NCBI GenBank assembly: GCA_033557835.1
Contig: JAWQRO010000030.1
Location: 1-64,000, forward strand
Direction: 5' to 3'
Length of the DNA stretch: 64,000 bases
From: Helochares maculicollis
Taxonomy: Eukaryota; Arthropoda; Insecta; Coleoptera; Hydrophilidae
In this document: piece after piece, positions 12,102 to 22,982 of the stretch
Layout: every line of letters starts with the position of its first letter
How positions within the stretch are numbered: position 1 is the first letter of the stretch
Made by a program: the position numbers and the translations under genes
The notes under the pieces: model-generated
Databases searched by the model: none
Told to the model about the DNA's origin: nothing
Seen by the model: the letters and a program-made list of their open reading frames with translations, nothing else

Positions 12102-14985
12102 CTACGCCTGCAATTTTTGGAGACTGGGCCGCCGCGCTTCCCTATGTTTCTTTTCCATGTCAAGTTGTTTCAACCTTGCATACCCAGCACTTCCGAAAAG
12201 TACAATGAAATTCGATATCCACCAAAGAGCACTTTTTATTTCATTGTACAAAAATGTAGCCAGTACAGTTTGTGCACATGCTTTTGCTGTACCAGATATA
12301 TTATGAGTTAGAGCTGAGGTAAACTAAAAATTTCATCATATTAGTATCAATACGATCATATAAAAATTTGTTTTAAATCTTTTCAACAATGAAAAATAGT
12401 CGTTCCATAAAACCTACTTTTATCTGCATCGAAGTCATCCAACCCACTGAGAATCCACATACTCCACCAACAACCATAATTGTCCAAAATTGATAACCAA
12501 AATTTGGGTAGCGATACAACTCGGCAAGTTCATTGTTTCCAATAATGAGCGGAACAAATAGAATAGCTGAATAAATATTGTTGTAGTATGAGAGAAGCCA
12601 AAGTTCTTGGTTCACTTTAGGCAAAGTTCTTTTGGTGAAAATCGAAAATAAAGATAACGTAAGCGAGCCTAAGACACCAAAAATTGTACCAGCCACAGAT
12701 AAGCTGCCAGCAAAATGTTCTTGATCAACTCCTAGGTAAAATCCAAATATAATAAACATACAACACATTATACATCCTTTGGATGTTTTTTCACCCAATA
12801 TTATAAAAGTAAAAATCACATTAAAAATTGTGGTTAGTGATCTGCCTATGTAATAAAATGCAACGGATACATACTTCAAACATAAATTATTCGTTGCAAT
12901 CATGCTAGTGAATAAAATTGATAAAGGTAACACCTGCAACACAAAGTCGATTAAACTGTGACTTTAAAGAAAACATACACTTACATCTTTGATAGTTTGT
13001 AACTCAAATGGTTTTGCTTCAGGGAATAAAAATTTGTCTGGCAAATAATTGCTAATACTTTTCATGGAAAAACATATTAAAGCGGATATCACAGTTTGAA
13101 AGAAAGTTATAAACATAGGTGCTTCTAGTTTAATTTCGCTCAGTAATGTTTTGTTAACAAATACTGTTAACATAGACACCATCCTATAATAAAATAATTG
13201 TATACATATAACTGTAGAAATACAATGTTTATAAACATAAGAAAGCAGTGTACCTCAAACTAGTGTTTCATCAAGATAAATTTGTAGATTTTTTAGCAGT
13301 ATAATGAAGCATCAAAAATAAATTTTGAATCAATTGCAATTTTTAATGATTTATCTTTATTTGTCGAGATATTGAAAAATAAATAGAAAACACACGAGTC
13401 TTTTTATATTTACAATTATTCAATAAGAATGAGGAAATTTGTAGCTAATCGTATTTAAATTAGCCCCAGATCAAACATAAAGTATCGAAGCATTATTAGT
13501 AAATTCATGGCTTGAATACTGTAAAGGCTAGATTACAAAAATAAAATTATATAATGTTTGAGTACTTTCAAGATTCTACACCATGCTTAATCTATCCAAT
13601 AAGTTCTCTATAGCTTCCAGGGTTTTTAAGTATTATTAATAAATTATTAGAAGTACAAATAAGTTTTCGCTGTTTTAAGGAAGGTGTCGCGGGACGGGGC
13701 TTTCGTTAGAATTTGCAGATGATAATAAGTTTAAAAATTAGTCTGTTCGTTCTAAAATAACATAACCTTACTATATTAGTGACTCCGTGCTAGTAAAATA
13801 TAATTTTCTTGAGCTGAAAAATTTTAACGAAATAAACATCATTTGCAAGAACTTTTAATTTATTTCTTTAATTTATAAAAATCTGCAGCTGAGGCACATC
13901 GATTGCTCGTAGAAGCATATAATGAAGCTGCTTTGAGTGAGACAACTTGTCGTGAGTGGTTTCAAAAGTTTAAAAACAGTGATTTTGATGTAGAAGACAA
14001 AAAGGCCTAAAATGGAAATTGGGTTCCAGACGAATTGAAGCCAAGAGATATTGAACGCCGATTATGCACGAGTGAAATGCTGCTAGACAGGCATAAAAAG
14101 AGGTTTTTTTTACATCAAATCGTCACCGGGGATGAGAAATGGATACATTATGATAACCCTAAAAGAAGAAAATCATGGGAAAAACGCATCAACATCCACA
14201 GCAAAACCGAATATTCACGGAAAAAAACTCATGCTGTGTATATGGTGGGATCAGCTGGGTGTCATGTACTACGAGTTGCTTAATCCGAGCTAAACAATCA
14301 CTGGAACTTTCTACCGAACACAATTGATGACATTGAGCCGTGCTCTAAAGAAAAAACGCCCTCAATACTATTCTAGACGCGACAAAATAATTCGACTTCA
14401 TGATAATGCTCGTCCGCATGCAGCGGTTCCGGTGAAAAACTATTTGAAAACACTTGATTGGGAAGTGTTACCCCACGGCGGCTCACAACATATAAAGATA
14501 CCAAAAATTGGGTTGATACGTGGATAGCCTCAAAAGATAAAGAGTTCTTCAGATGTGGAATCCGAATGCTGCCTAAGAGATGGGAAAAATTGGTTGCTAC
14601 TGATGGGCAATACTTTGAATAAACTTAAACTACCGTACTGTTACAATATTAAATTTTTTATAAAAAACGGTGGAAACTTATTTGTACTCCTTATAATAAT
14701 TCAACTAGCACACATAGCTGCAAGGGAAAATCAATATTGAGCATACAAGTAAGTTTAGGAGCTTAGTTTTTCTTATATTGTTTTTGAAATGCATGAAAAA
14801 TCCCTCATTCAGGTTCTACTGCTTTCTTTGTAATATTTAAAAAGCGAATGATCTATAATGCCTATTAAGCGCAAAGGAAATGTTTCATATAAAATCTCTT
14901 ACCAATATCCACTAACAACTAAAAATATTTGTATATACTTTTTAAGCAAATTTTCTTTGGCATTCATTTTATTAGTTGTATTCAT
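12102..14985 (-). CDS. Gfr: GDP-fucose transporter 1 (SLC35C1 family)
   Basis: Gfr is a Golgi antiporter that brings GDP-fucose into the lumen for fucosylation of glycans and Notch. Four minus-strand exons join in frame: 14985-14903, 13183-12985, 12933-12418 and 12323-12102, giving 339 residues, close to the family's ~350. Exon 1 starts with ATG AAT ACA and ends in TG, which completes the tryptophan of the conserved 'VVS-Y-W' motif when joined to G from exon 2. Diagnostic motifs are FVNKTLL (exon 2), [17 protein letters not shown] and FNV (exon 3), and [11 protein letters not shown] (exon 4), the family signature near the last transmembrane helices. The hydrophobic pattern fits a ten-helix nucleotide-sugar transporter. 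Intron 1 (1.7 kb) carries a decayed mariner on the opposite strand. A minus-strand AATAAA lies 43 bp past the stop. Confidence 0.93.
13870..14740 (+). pseudogene. Decayed mariner transposase in Gfr intron 1
   Basis: Translated pieces in several frames match mariner (DD34D) transposase. First comes an N-terminal helix-turn-helix tail ([16 protein letters not shown] and [13 protein letters not shown], about 13885-14008). Next is the first catalytic region [15 protein letters not shown] (about 14123-14167), then the second, HDNARPHAA (about 14399-14425), and a C-terminal piece matching [11 protein letters not shown] near 14521-14553. The frame is broken by stops and shifts. The segment that should carry the third catalytic aspartate is deleted: the reading jumps from the region just after the second aspartate to the C-terminal tail. 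The element runs opposite to the host gene. I could not identify intact terminal inverted repeats. Confidence 0.85.
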
Positions 14986-16296
14986 TTTTCTTTAGAAATG
15001 ATTTAACAAGGTAGTCTCCTTTGAAATACAGTATTTTAAGCAAATGATATTTTTTTGCTATGTTAGGAATGTTCTAATCGGAAAATACGTATTTGTGCAT
15101 TTTTGAAGAAAACTTGCTAATTCTACATTGCTCTGTTGGCAAAGACAATATTTGAGGTTATGGCACAGCTGATTGAAACGATGATTCAATTGCATTCAAT
15201 GTAGTAGTTGTCACCATAAAGGTAACGGCAGCAAGCTATTATTTCCTTCTCTTGTTTTGCACATGGAGTTTTAAGTTAGAGAGCGAGTAAGGATAATGTA
15301 TTTAACGATTTGTTTGAAAGGAACTAATGAGCAAAAATATAAATGGTAAAGTCTCCTGTTATGCAGTTTGATTTTTAAATGAGAGAATGAGAAAGGTCTA
15401 TGTTTAAAATAAACAATATGATTTTTTATATAAAAATAGCGGCTTAAGTCAACGTGAAAGCTGTTTTTCATCTTAGTTTCTTCGGTGCTATTTTGACATC
15501 TAATTATAGCACAAGGCATTTAAAATTGCTAGTGCAAATCATTATATTTCATGCAAAAACGATAACTCAAATTAAGATACTTATTTCAAACATCAAATAA
15601 AATTATTTGTTTTTGACGCCCTTACTGATTTTCTAAATTAAGAATCTTATGTTCAAAATAACAGAAATGTTTTACTCTCTGTCTATTTTAATAAAAGTGT
15701 TATACGATTCCTTCAATCCTGCAAATATTCACTTCTTTGTAGTTAGGTAGAAAATGATTCAAACAATGAATCTGTTTTGGATAAAAATTTGAAGCCAACT
15801 AGCACAGGTCGCAATAGTGGGCTATTTTTAAAATCTTAAATTATGTAAATAATGATAACTTTTTTGTTTGATTTGAATCTTTTTCTTTACATTAAAGCTT
15901 TTGACAAGTAATTATGCCACTTTGGAAGTCAAATAGATTTGTTATATTCAAAAATAGACGTTTTAAATAAAATTTAAACAAACAAAGTGAAGCATTTAAA
16001 GCATATTTCTTAACACAAACTATATTTATAAAATTAAATCGCAGAATTGCAAGTTAATTTGTGCATGTATTTATATAAAAATTGGTTCCAAGCACTAAGC
16101 GTAAGTGTGCAAATACAAGGTAAACATTTTGAGTTCTCGTTTTAGCAAAAAATAAGCTATTGGATGTCGCTGGTATATGACGTCAGCTTATCTTCCTGTC
16201 ACACCGACTGTCAACTGTCAGAAAGTGATGCAGGTCTATTGGGTTTAAACCACTTGCATTTTATTACTGGAAAAGTACATTAATTTTTATTCAACA
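14986..16296. other. Gfr-EMC6 divergent intergenic region
   Basis: The flanking genes point away from each other and are 1.3 kb apart at their start codons, so both promoters must lie here. A perfect cAMP-response-type palindrome sits near the EMC6 side and is listed separately. There is no other gene; a short minus-strand ORF near 15.3-15.5 kb has no recognisable content. Confidence 0.6.
16178..16185. promoter_or_regulatory. CRE-like palindrome TGACGTCA
   Basis: A perfect eight-base CRE/ATF palindrome lies 112 bp upstream of the EMC6 start codon. CREB/ATF and related bZIP factors, including ER-stress ATF6/XBP1 relatives, bind such sites in animals. Its position near an ER-biogenesis gene makes function plausible, but an eight-base match alone is weak evidence. 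Confidence 0.35.
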
Positions 16297-19200
16297 ATGT
16301 CGGGAAAGAGCAAATCAGACAAAAATACTAATATTGTAGCATATAGTGAGTCGGCTGTTAGAAATAATTCTTCAGTTGTTGAATATTGTCGAACTTCTAT
16401 GGCTGCCCTTTCAGGATGCACCGCCGGTAAGATCCTTGATATCCATTAATAAGGTTCATTAACAATAATTGCAGTTAATACTAACTGACTTGTTGACTTT
16501 GGGACATAAAGTGTGTTGTTATTTAGAGCAACCTATTTATGTTCGAAACATACAGCTATGATTACCAGTTCACTGTTCTACCGATACTGCCTTTCATCAA
16601 TCGCTTGAGATTATTTGTGTGTTCACGTCTTGAGAGTGAAGGGTATTCTCTTTGAACCAAAATGTATCTCCAAACTTTATCAAAATGACTCGTGGACTAT
16701 GTTATTAAATTATTTTTACAATCTGATCATAACAGATTCTGCAATGTAATAAATAAGTAAACAGGTAAACTATAAGAAAGGCGATTTTCTGAACAATTAG
16801 GAGGCAGAACATGACCTCGAAAGGAAAAGCACTTTATATTATTTTCTTAGGCCACAAGAAAAGTTATTACATGATACATCGGACACTAATCCATGTTTGT
16901 TATGAGTAAATTTGTGTATATGAAATTACAAAAACACACTTTGATTAAACTAGATAGATGACATCAACCACACTTTTGATTTAAGTATTCATGTGCGAAC
17001 TGTATCTATTTGATCTTTCTTTAATATTAAATTAATAAGGTGACTTAAATTCAGTGTATTATACTAATTTAAATATCGTCTCTAGGCTTGTAATTTATGT
17101 ATTGTTACATTACTACAATACTTGTTAAATTATAAAGTTAGAAGAATATGTCTCTGCCATTCAAACAAATACCAATAAAATGGGCTGCTACACTCAAGAA
17201 ATAGCACCCTGAGACATTAGAAACATATCACTTACAAAATTAAAGACTAATTGATTTAAATACATTTTAGAAATATAAATAAATCTAGTGCTTACTCAAT
17301 CCTAATGTTCACTAACCTATCCTTCTTGCAAGCCGAGCTGATAATTGCATTTAGTTGCATGGAAAATCGTCAGAAATAAATTCACACAAATAGGTAAATT
17401 TAGTTAATATACTTTTGTATTCAAAAAGGCTTGAAGTCAATTGGCTTGGACTTTCAGGTATGGTGCAATTCAACATCTTCTCTGTCTTAAATTGATAGTA
17501 ACTGTTACAGTACGACTAGTAATTTTGCTATTGCGAATGCGTACTCATCATGACATCATAGGCCGCTGGACATGACTGGATAAGTCTTGTCTTTCAATAG
17601 GACACTGTGACATGTTTTTCTTTTGAATGACTTACTTGATATTGCTCAGATCTAAGCTATTTCGTTATATAAGTAGTTCAGAATTTTACAATGTTTTAGA
17701 GTTAGTTTTTGCCAACTCACATTTATTCTATTAAGTGGTTTCGGCGAAGAGCAGTAAAAACAATAAAGGGTGCGTATCACGGATGCAGGAAAATTTCTCT
17801 ACTACGCTTTTTACCAGTTTTAACTGGCGATCCATGAAATGTATGATCTGGCATTGTTATCGTAGGAAACAACACTTTTCTGTTATTTTTGTTAAATATT
17901 CCTAGGGTTCTTTATTTAATCTACCACAAAAATTCCACTCATTTATTTTCTATTTATTTATTTACGGTACTATAACTATTTACATCAAACGTCCAATTAT
18001 ATATCTGTTCTCACTTCAGTTCTATTAATGCTCTACTGACTTCCTCGTCAGAGAGTTGAGTAGACTGTCCTTCCTCGTATCTTCTTATTAGGAACATTTT
18101 GCTGATTTTGGCCCATTGTAGCATTTGGTAAAAGTTCTTAGCGCATCACTTATACTTATATCAGCTAAAACAGAAGGTTGCATTTCGTCCCTAGAAGAGA
18201 TGGCCACCTGCTTTACAATATATAAACAGGGTGTTTTCTTTCGGTTGATGTTAAGTTCTAGTTATCTACAGTTAAAATAATATTCTAGCGATTGTTTCTA
18301 AGTTCATTATAGTACACAATTCCCCGACACATCGCGCAGTAACTTTATCACCTTAAGTTCCATTTTTCAACAATGCTATGATATTTCTGAAACTGATTGA
18401 TTTGCATTGCAGCAACACTGCACAGGTGATTTCAAAGTTCCAAAGTTTTTTTTAACCAAGTATCATAAGAAATAAACTATTTTCGCTATACTGGACACAC
18501 AAACTTAGACAGTGTTTATTCATTTGCTATATTAATATTGCCAATAGTCTATCTTTCATGTCTTTTTTCATCTTTAAATACAAATATCCAACCAAAGTAT
18601 TAATTTTCATGTTTATACATTCAAAATAAGTGTCAACAGTGTTTCGTGGGTTCACTGCAATCATTAGTTTGTGAGTTGAAGAGCAAATTGATAAAGCTTA
18701 CATCTCTTATATTAGTCAGCTGACAACATAATGGCAATAAAAATAACAAACTGCCAATAGAACACATAAAATGTTTGATGCATAAAGTGCATGTTAATAT
18801 AATAAAAACATGAAGGTCAATTGACAAAATGTGTTAAAGTTTTCAAAACAATCTCACCCATACAATTGTCAAAAGAATAATTCATATATAAACTTGGCTT
18901 TTAAGACTCTAAACACTCATCTTGATATGACTCCTAGTGACTGTAATTAATTTTCTTATTTTATAATGATGGGAGAAATAGTTTTGTAGTGTCATACGCG
19001 TCATATATAACCGACATTTTCCATTTAATCGAGATGTTTTTTGAACCCATGACCAAATTACAACTATTTTAATGCCTTCAAATGTGAAACACAAACACAA
19101 GCAACAAAACATGTTTTATTTTGATAAACTCAAATAGTTATATTAAAAATAATTTTGTAATTGTCTGGACATGCAATGTTTACAGTGGGAGAAGGTTTTG

Positions 19201-20563
19201 TATCAGAACAATGTCTTCAATATTATATACTAGAATCTAAGAGCAACTTACTTGTGCCAAGATTTATATGTAAAAGATGTCGATATTTATATTAAGACAA
19301 GAATCTATGCTATTAGATATAAAAGCTACAAAAAAGGTATTGTGTAGGATTTATTTTTAAAGGTATTTCCACAACATGTTAGACAAAAATCCACCAAACA
19401 ATATAATTCTATTACATAAAATGTCATGAAATCAATTTATAAAGCAGTTACAAAAAATATTTAAATGAAGATCAAAAATATAATTGGCATTAAAAATGTT
19501 GCCCCTCAAGAAACTAAAACTTATTTTCTATATATTTTTTCAAGTTAAAGAAAATGTTATCCTTGCTCCATATAGTGAATTATCTGCCTGTAAACATAAT
19601 TAAACTTACATTACAGATAAAACCAACTTCATATATAACCAGTACAAGTTTTTCATGGGAATACAAGTATAATATTTTTAAGACAATTTGTTTTATTATA
19701 GTCAATAAAATTCCATGTAACTTTATGGCACAGGAAATTTACAGGCTCGATTAAATAACTAGTAACATGTTTAAACCAGTCCTAAGTTTTTATATGTTGC
19801 AATTAGGTTTCTTCACATAACTATTTCAAATATCCACTTGGCAAGTTATTTCTCAGTTGAATTGAATAAGGAAACTAAGCATTAACAAACCCTTTCTTCC
19901 CACTCAAATTTATGTAACATAATAGTTATCAAACCAAGTTAAGTGTAATTAATTACAACAGTTTATCCTTAAAACTTAAAGTAAAAAGTAGAAAGTCTAA
20001 GCTGAATACTGTATGAAATTATTAAAACTATTTAAATATCAAAATTCATGTAAGATTGCTTACATAACATATTTGATGTCTTGAATCTATGATAAATGAA
20101 ATTCATGTTATTAAGGTCATAATATCTTTTCGAGTTTCCGTGGTACCTATATTATTAGATTTTTTCCATTAATACTTATTTACATAAAAATTCCTATTGC
20201 TGCTACTTAACTTGACAATAATTTCGCGATACATTTTATCAAAAATATTCAATCCAGTTGAGTTAAAATTTGGCATGCACCAGTTTTTAATATCTCATTT
20301 TTATGTAGATGCACGTTTTTACAATTGTGTTAAAGTTGTATTTTATTTTTCTAGGTCTTCTTGGATTGACGGGTTTGTATGGGGCAGCATTTTATATTTG
20401 CGCAGTAACAAGTTTATGGCTGATGATCCTTCTCAAAGCTGGTCCCAAATGGCAAGAGTATTTTGTTTCAAGGAAAGCATTACTAACGAACGGATTTTTC
20501 GGACAGCTCTTCACTTACATATTATGTTGGACATTTTTATATGGAATGGTTCATGTATATTAG
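16297..20563 (+). CDS. EMC6: ER membrane protein complex subunit 6 (EMC6)
   Basis: EMC6 is a small multi-pass core subunit of the ER membrane complex, which inserts tail-anchored and multi-pass proteins into the ER membrane. There are two coding exons, 16297-16426 and 20355-20563. The donor GCCG|GTAAGA and acceptor TTTCTAG|GTCTTC join through a split glycine codon and give 112 residues; the human protein has 110. The start is the ATG at 16297, within CAACAATG. The N-terminal cytosolic segment contains [16 protein letters not shown], typical of the family. Exon 2 encodes the hydrophobic helices ([15 protein letters not shown] and [17 protein letters not shown]). The intron is 3.9 kb. AATAAA lies at 20582, so the transcript ends just short of the convergent TBC1D7 transcript. 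A longer ORF in another frame over exon 2 is a shadow. Confidence 0.95.
16427..20354 (+). other. EMC6 intron 1
   Basis: A 3.9 kb AT-rich intron. The only structured content I see is a repeat block at about 17905-18150 that recurs at 58.3 kb, listed separately. The several 60-70 codon ORFs have no recognisable protein content. Confidence 0.7.
17905..18150. repeat. Dispersed repeat, copy A (pairs with 58287-58560)
   Basis: Shares an ordered series of short blocks with the second copy: 'gttcttta', then 'taccacaaaaat', then 'cacttattta' or a close variant, then 'ctattaatgctctactgac', then 'tcagagag'. Read on the minus strand it contains AATAAA clusters, so it could be an LTR or the end of a retroelement. 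The class is uncertain. Confidence 0.5.
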
Positions 20564-20744
20564 GGTTTTGTTTTAGTTTTTAATAAATAATTTATTATAT
20601 AATGTTTACACTTTTTACAGTAAACTTAGTAAAAATGTTAATAAAAAATTTAAAATATACTTTTATTTTTTCTATGCATAAAAAATAATAAAGCACATCA
20701 CACAATCATTAGAAAATATATCACAAGTATATGTATAGGAGCTT

Positions 20745-22385
20745 TTATGACTTTGGTTTGTCGTATACTGTTAAAGGGCCTCCTTGCTGTTGCCACATAT
20801 CAATGGCTTTGTTCACTATGATTTCCGCACCTTCTTCACTTACCTAAAAAATAACACATTTTTGTATTGTTTAGGCTTTATCAGGAAATTTACTTACATT
20901 CTGCAAACATTTGGTAACATCTTGTACATATTCCAGCTTCAACAACTTTTGCCTTTGATTCGTAAAGAGGATGATGGCAACAAATACTAAAATTTTGCAA
21001 GAGCCTCCACATAATTTGTCCCATATTCTAGAATAAATATTTACTGTTATTCTAGCAAACATACTTGAATGAATTATTAGTTACCGGGCTAATGCTGTTG
21101 CATCTATAACATTTGCGAATCCACTATCAAACCATTTTTCAATTGGTAAGCTATATAGCATTCGAGTTTGCTGCAAATGTTTAAATAGTGTGCAGTCTTC
21201 CTTTTCGAGAAGATTCCATGTAGCTTCAATTAATTTAGGTATATCAGATTCAAATTTCTTTATATTCTCGTAGAAACACTTGGAAGCCCAATAAATGGAG
21301 ACATCGTCTTCTTCAAATATACTTATCATACATTGGGCTATTTTAGAAAATGAATGTTCTTCCTCTAAATTTGCATCGAAACGCAAATTATCAGTTCGCA
21401 GCAGCCAAATGGCTAGAAATATTTGATGCTTTGGAGTATCCGAATTTATAATCCTCATTATGTTGAGAGCTCGTAGCAAGTCTTCATATTCTTGCATTTG
21501 TTGATCTTTTATAAATTGGTGTATGTTTAAATGTACAGGTAAAACACCTACAAAATATTGATTTTGTTAAACATATATTATGCTTGCTGCTGCTTGAATG
21601 TATTGCAGTAAAAAAATTCAGCAATGAGTTTCTTTCATGTATTATACATACACTTTATATAAACAGAACAGATATTTTGAAAGGGTTATAAGGTGGTTGT
21701 CTAACTACAAAATAATTTGGTTTGCCATTTTTTGATTAATGGTCGGCTTTAACCATTTAAAAGGGTTGGATTTAGATATTGGAATATCTTTAGCTACAGA
21801 CTATTACAGAAACAATTAAATTGAGGAATAATAAATACGTATATATAACACACTTTCTAGGATGTATTTGAAAATAAAAACTCAACACAGTTGAAAATTT
21901 GAACAGCACTTTAAGATTGAGTCAAGGGAAGATATTGTATATAAAGACTCTAATATGCATATGTTCACACATTACAAGGATCATGGAAAGTGTTTTGTCT
22001 TAGATTTATTTGAAAATAATTTGTACTCTTAATAAGTGTACATTGATATAATTTTCGAGAATGGAACTAATTTATCCAAATATTTTAAGCGTTAGTTAAG
22101 CTACAGCCATTGGCCATTAAGCAATCTTTTGCCTTAATTGCAAACAATTGAAATTTGACAAAGTTAACAAGCTATTAAATTTTAATTACCTAAGACTAGA
22201 TTCCATAAAAACGTTCGGTGTGATGCAGGAACGGTGTATCTTAGACAAAATTGCCTCAGTTTAGCCTTATCTAGGGGTTTCTTATCTTTCAGCAATAATT
22301 CCAATGATTTCCTTTCTTCTACATTTCTAAATCCAACTTTTTCGTAGTATGAAGACCTAAAATTACGTTCATCCCCCGTTGCCAT
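20745..22385 (-). CDS. TBC1D7: TBC1 domain family member 7 (TSC complex subunit)
   Basis: TBC1D7 is the third subunit of the TSC1-TSC2 complex, which restrains TORC1 through Rheb on lysosomes. Four minus-strand exons join in frame: 22385-22190, 21547-21085, 21027-20898 and 20843-20745, giving 295 residues against 293 in human. The N-terminus RNFRSSYYEKVGFRNVEE is nearly identical to the family. Other conserved points are FLWNLVLGVLP, the exon 2 to 3 junction IWDKLCGGSCKILVFVA, and the C-terminal NKAIDMW. As in other TBC1D7 proteins, I do not see the catalytic arginine and glutamine fingers of active Rab GAPs. The ATG at 22385 (GCGATGG) is preferred; an in-frame ATG at 22445 would add 20 residues in a weaker context. 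A minus-strand AATAAA lies at 20667-20662. Confidence 0.94.
21548..22189 (-). other. TBC1D7 intron 1
   Basis: A 642 bp AT-rich intron with GTAATT donor and TTTGTAG acceptor. Nothing else is seen in it. Confidence 0.8.
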
Positions 22386-22982
22386 CGCTCTTTCACAACA
22401 ATTCCTTGAAAAGTTTCTGAAAGTGAGGTTATGTTCCCGCAACATTTAGGCTGCCAGCAGATATGGGTCATATTTAAACTTCCCGCCATGAATCGTTTCG
22501 GTTTTGATCGGACAAAAATGGAAGCATTAGTATTGCTGTGTGAGTTAAGGAGATATACAGGCGCTCTTTTCCTTGTCTGTTGTCCCAGAGCTTTTTCAAA
22601 CAATGCAGCCAACTATTTGTGGGGGAGATCGCGGAACGGCAACCATAAATGGTTTTGCACTAGATGCTTGGGCCAATCAGTAAGCATGACCAATTGACGA
22701 TTTTATTTGTTGCACGCACCTAAACGTCATGCCTATTATCTACTTTATCCAAAAAAAAATATTTTTTGATACTTTGAGTTAATTAATTTTCCATAAAAAG
22801 TACTGAAAATAATTGATAAAACTATGATAGTTCTGTGATTCATCATGTGATAAGTATTTATTACTGATAAGCCACTTTAAATTCGCATATTTCGGTAATA
22901 GGTGAAGAATTAGTATATAACTTTAAATAAATTAATTTATTGAAGCATTGGTAATGATAGATAGGCAAAAGCATTTGTGAAA
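22386..22982. promoter_or_regulatory. Bidirectional promoter region, TBC1D7 / NIPA
   Basis: The start codons of the two divergent genes are 597 bp apart, so both promoters lie in this interval. The TBC1D7-proximal half is GC-richer than its surroundings and holds a CCAAT box (22673-22677, + strand, in GGCCAATCAG). Overlapping ORFs on both strands in the same half have no protein signature and look like 5' UTR and promoter sequence. Confidence 0.5.

Noticed and set aside
13250..13340. Candidate Gfr first exon just upstream of exon 2
   Set aside because: All three frames hit stops near the putative donor; the exon at 14985-14903 fits the family motif and phase.
20197..20583. 128-codon plus-strand ORF over EMC6 exon 2
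   Set aside because: It is in a different frame from the conserved EMC6 sequence and includes intron sequence.
22319..22697. ORFs on both strands across the TBC1D7 5' end
   Set aside because: They have no recognisable motif, overlap the well-supported TBC1D7 exon or its promoter, and are probably chance frames in GC-richer DNA.
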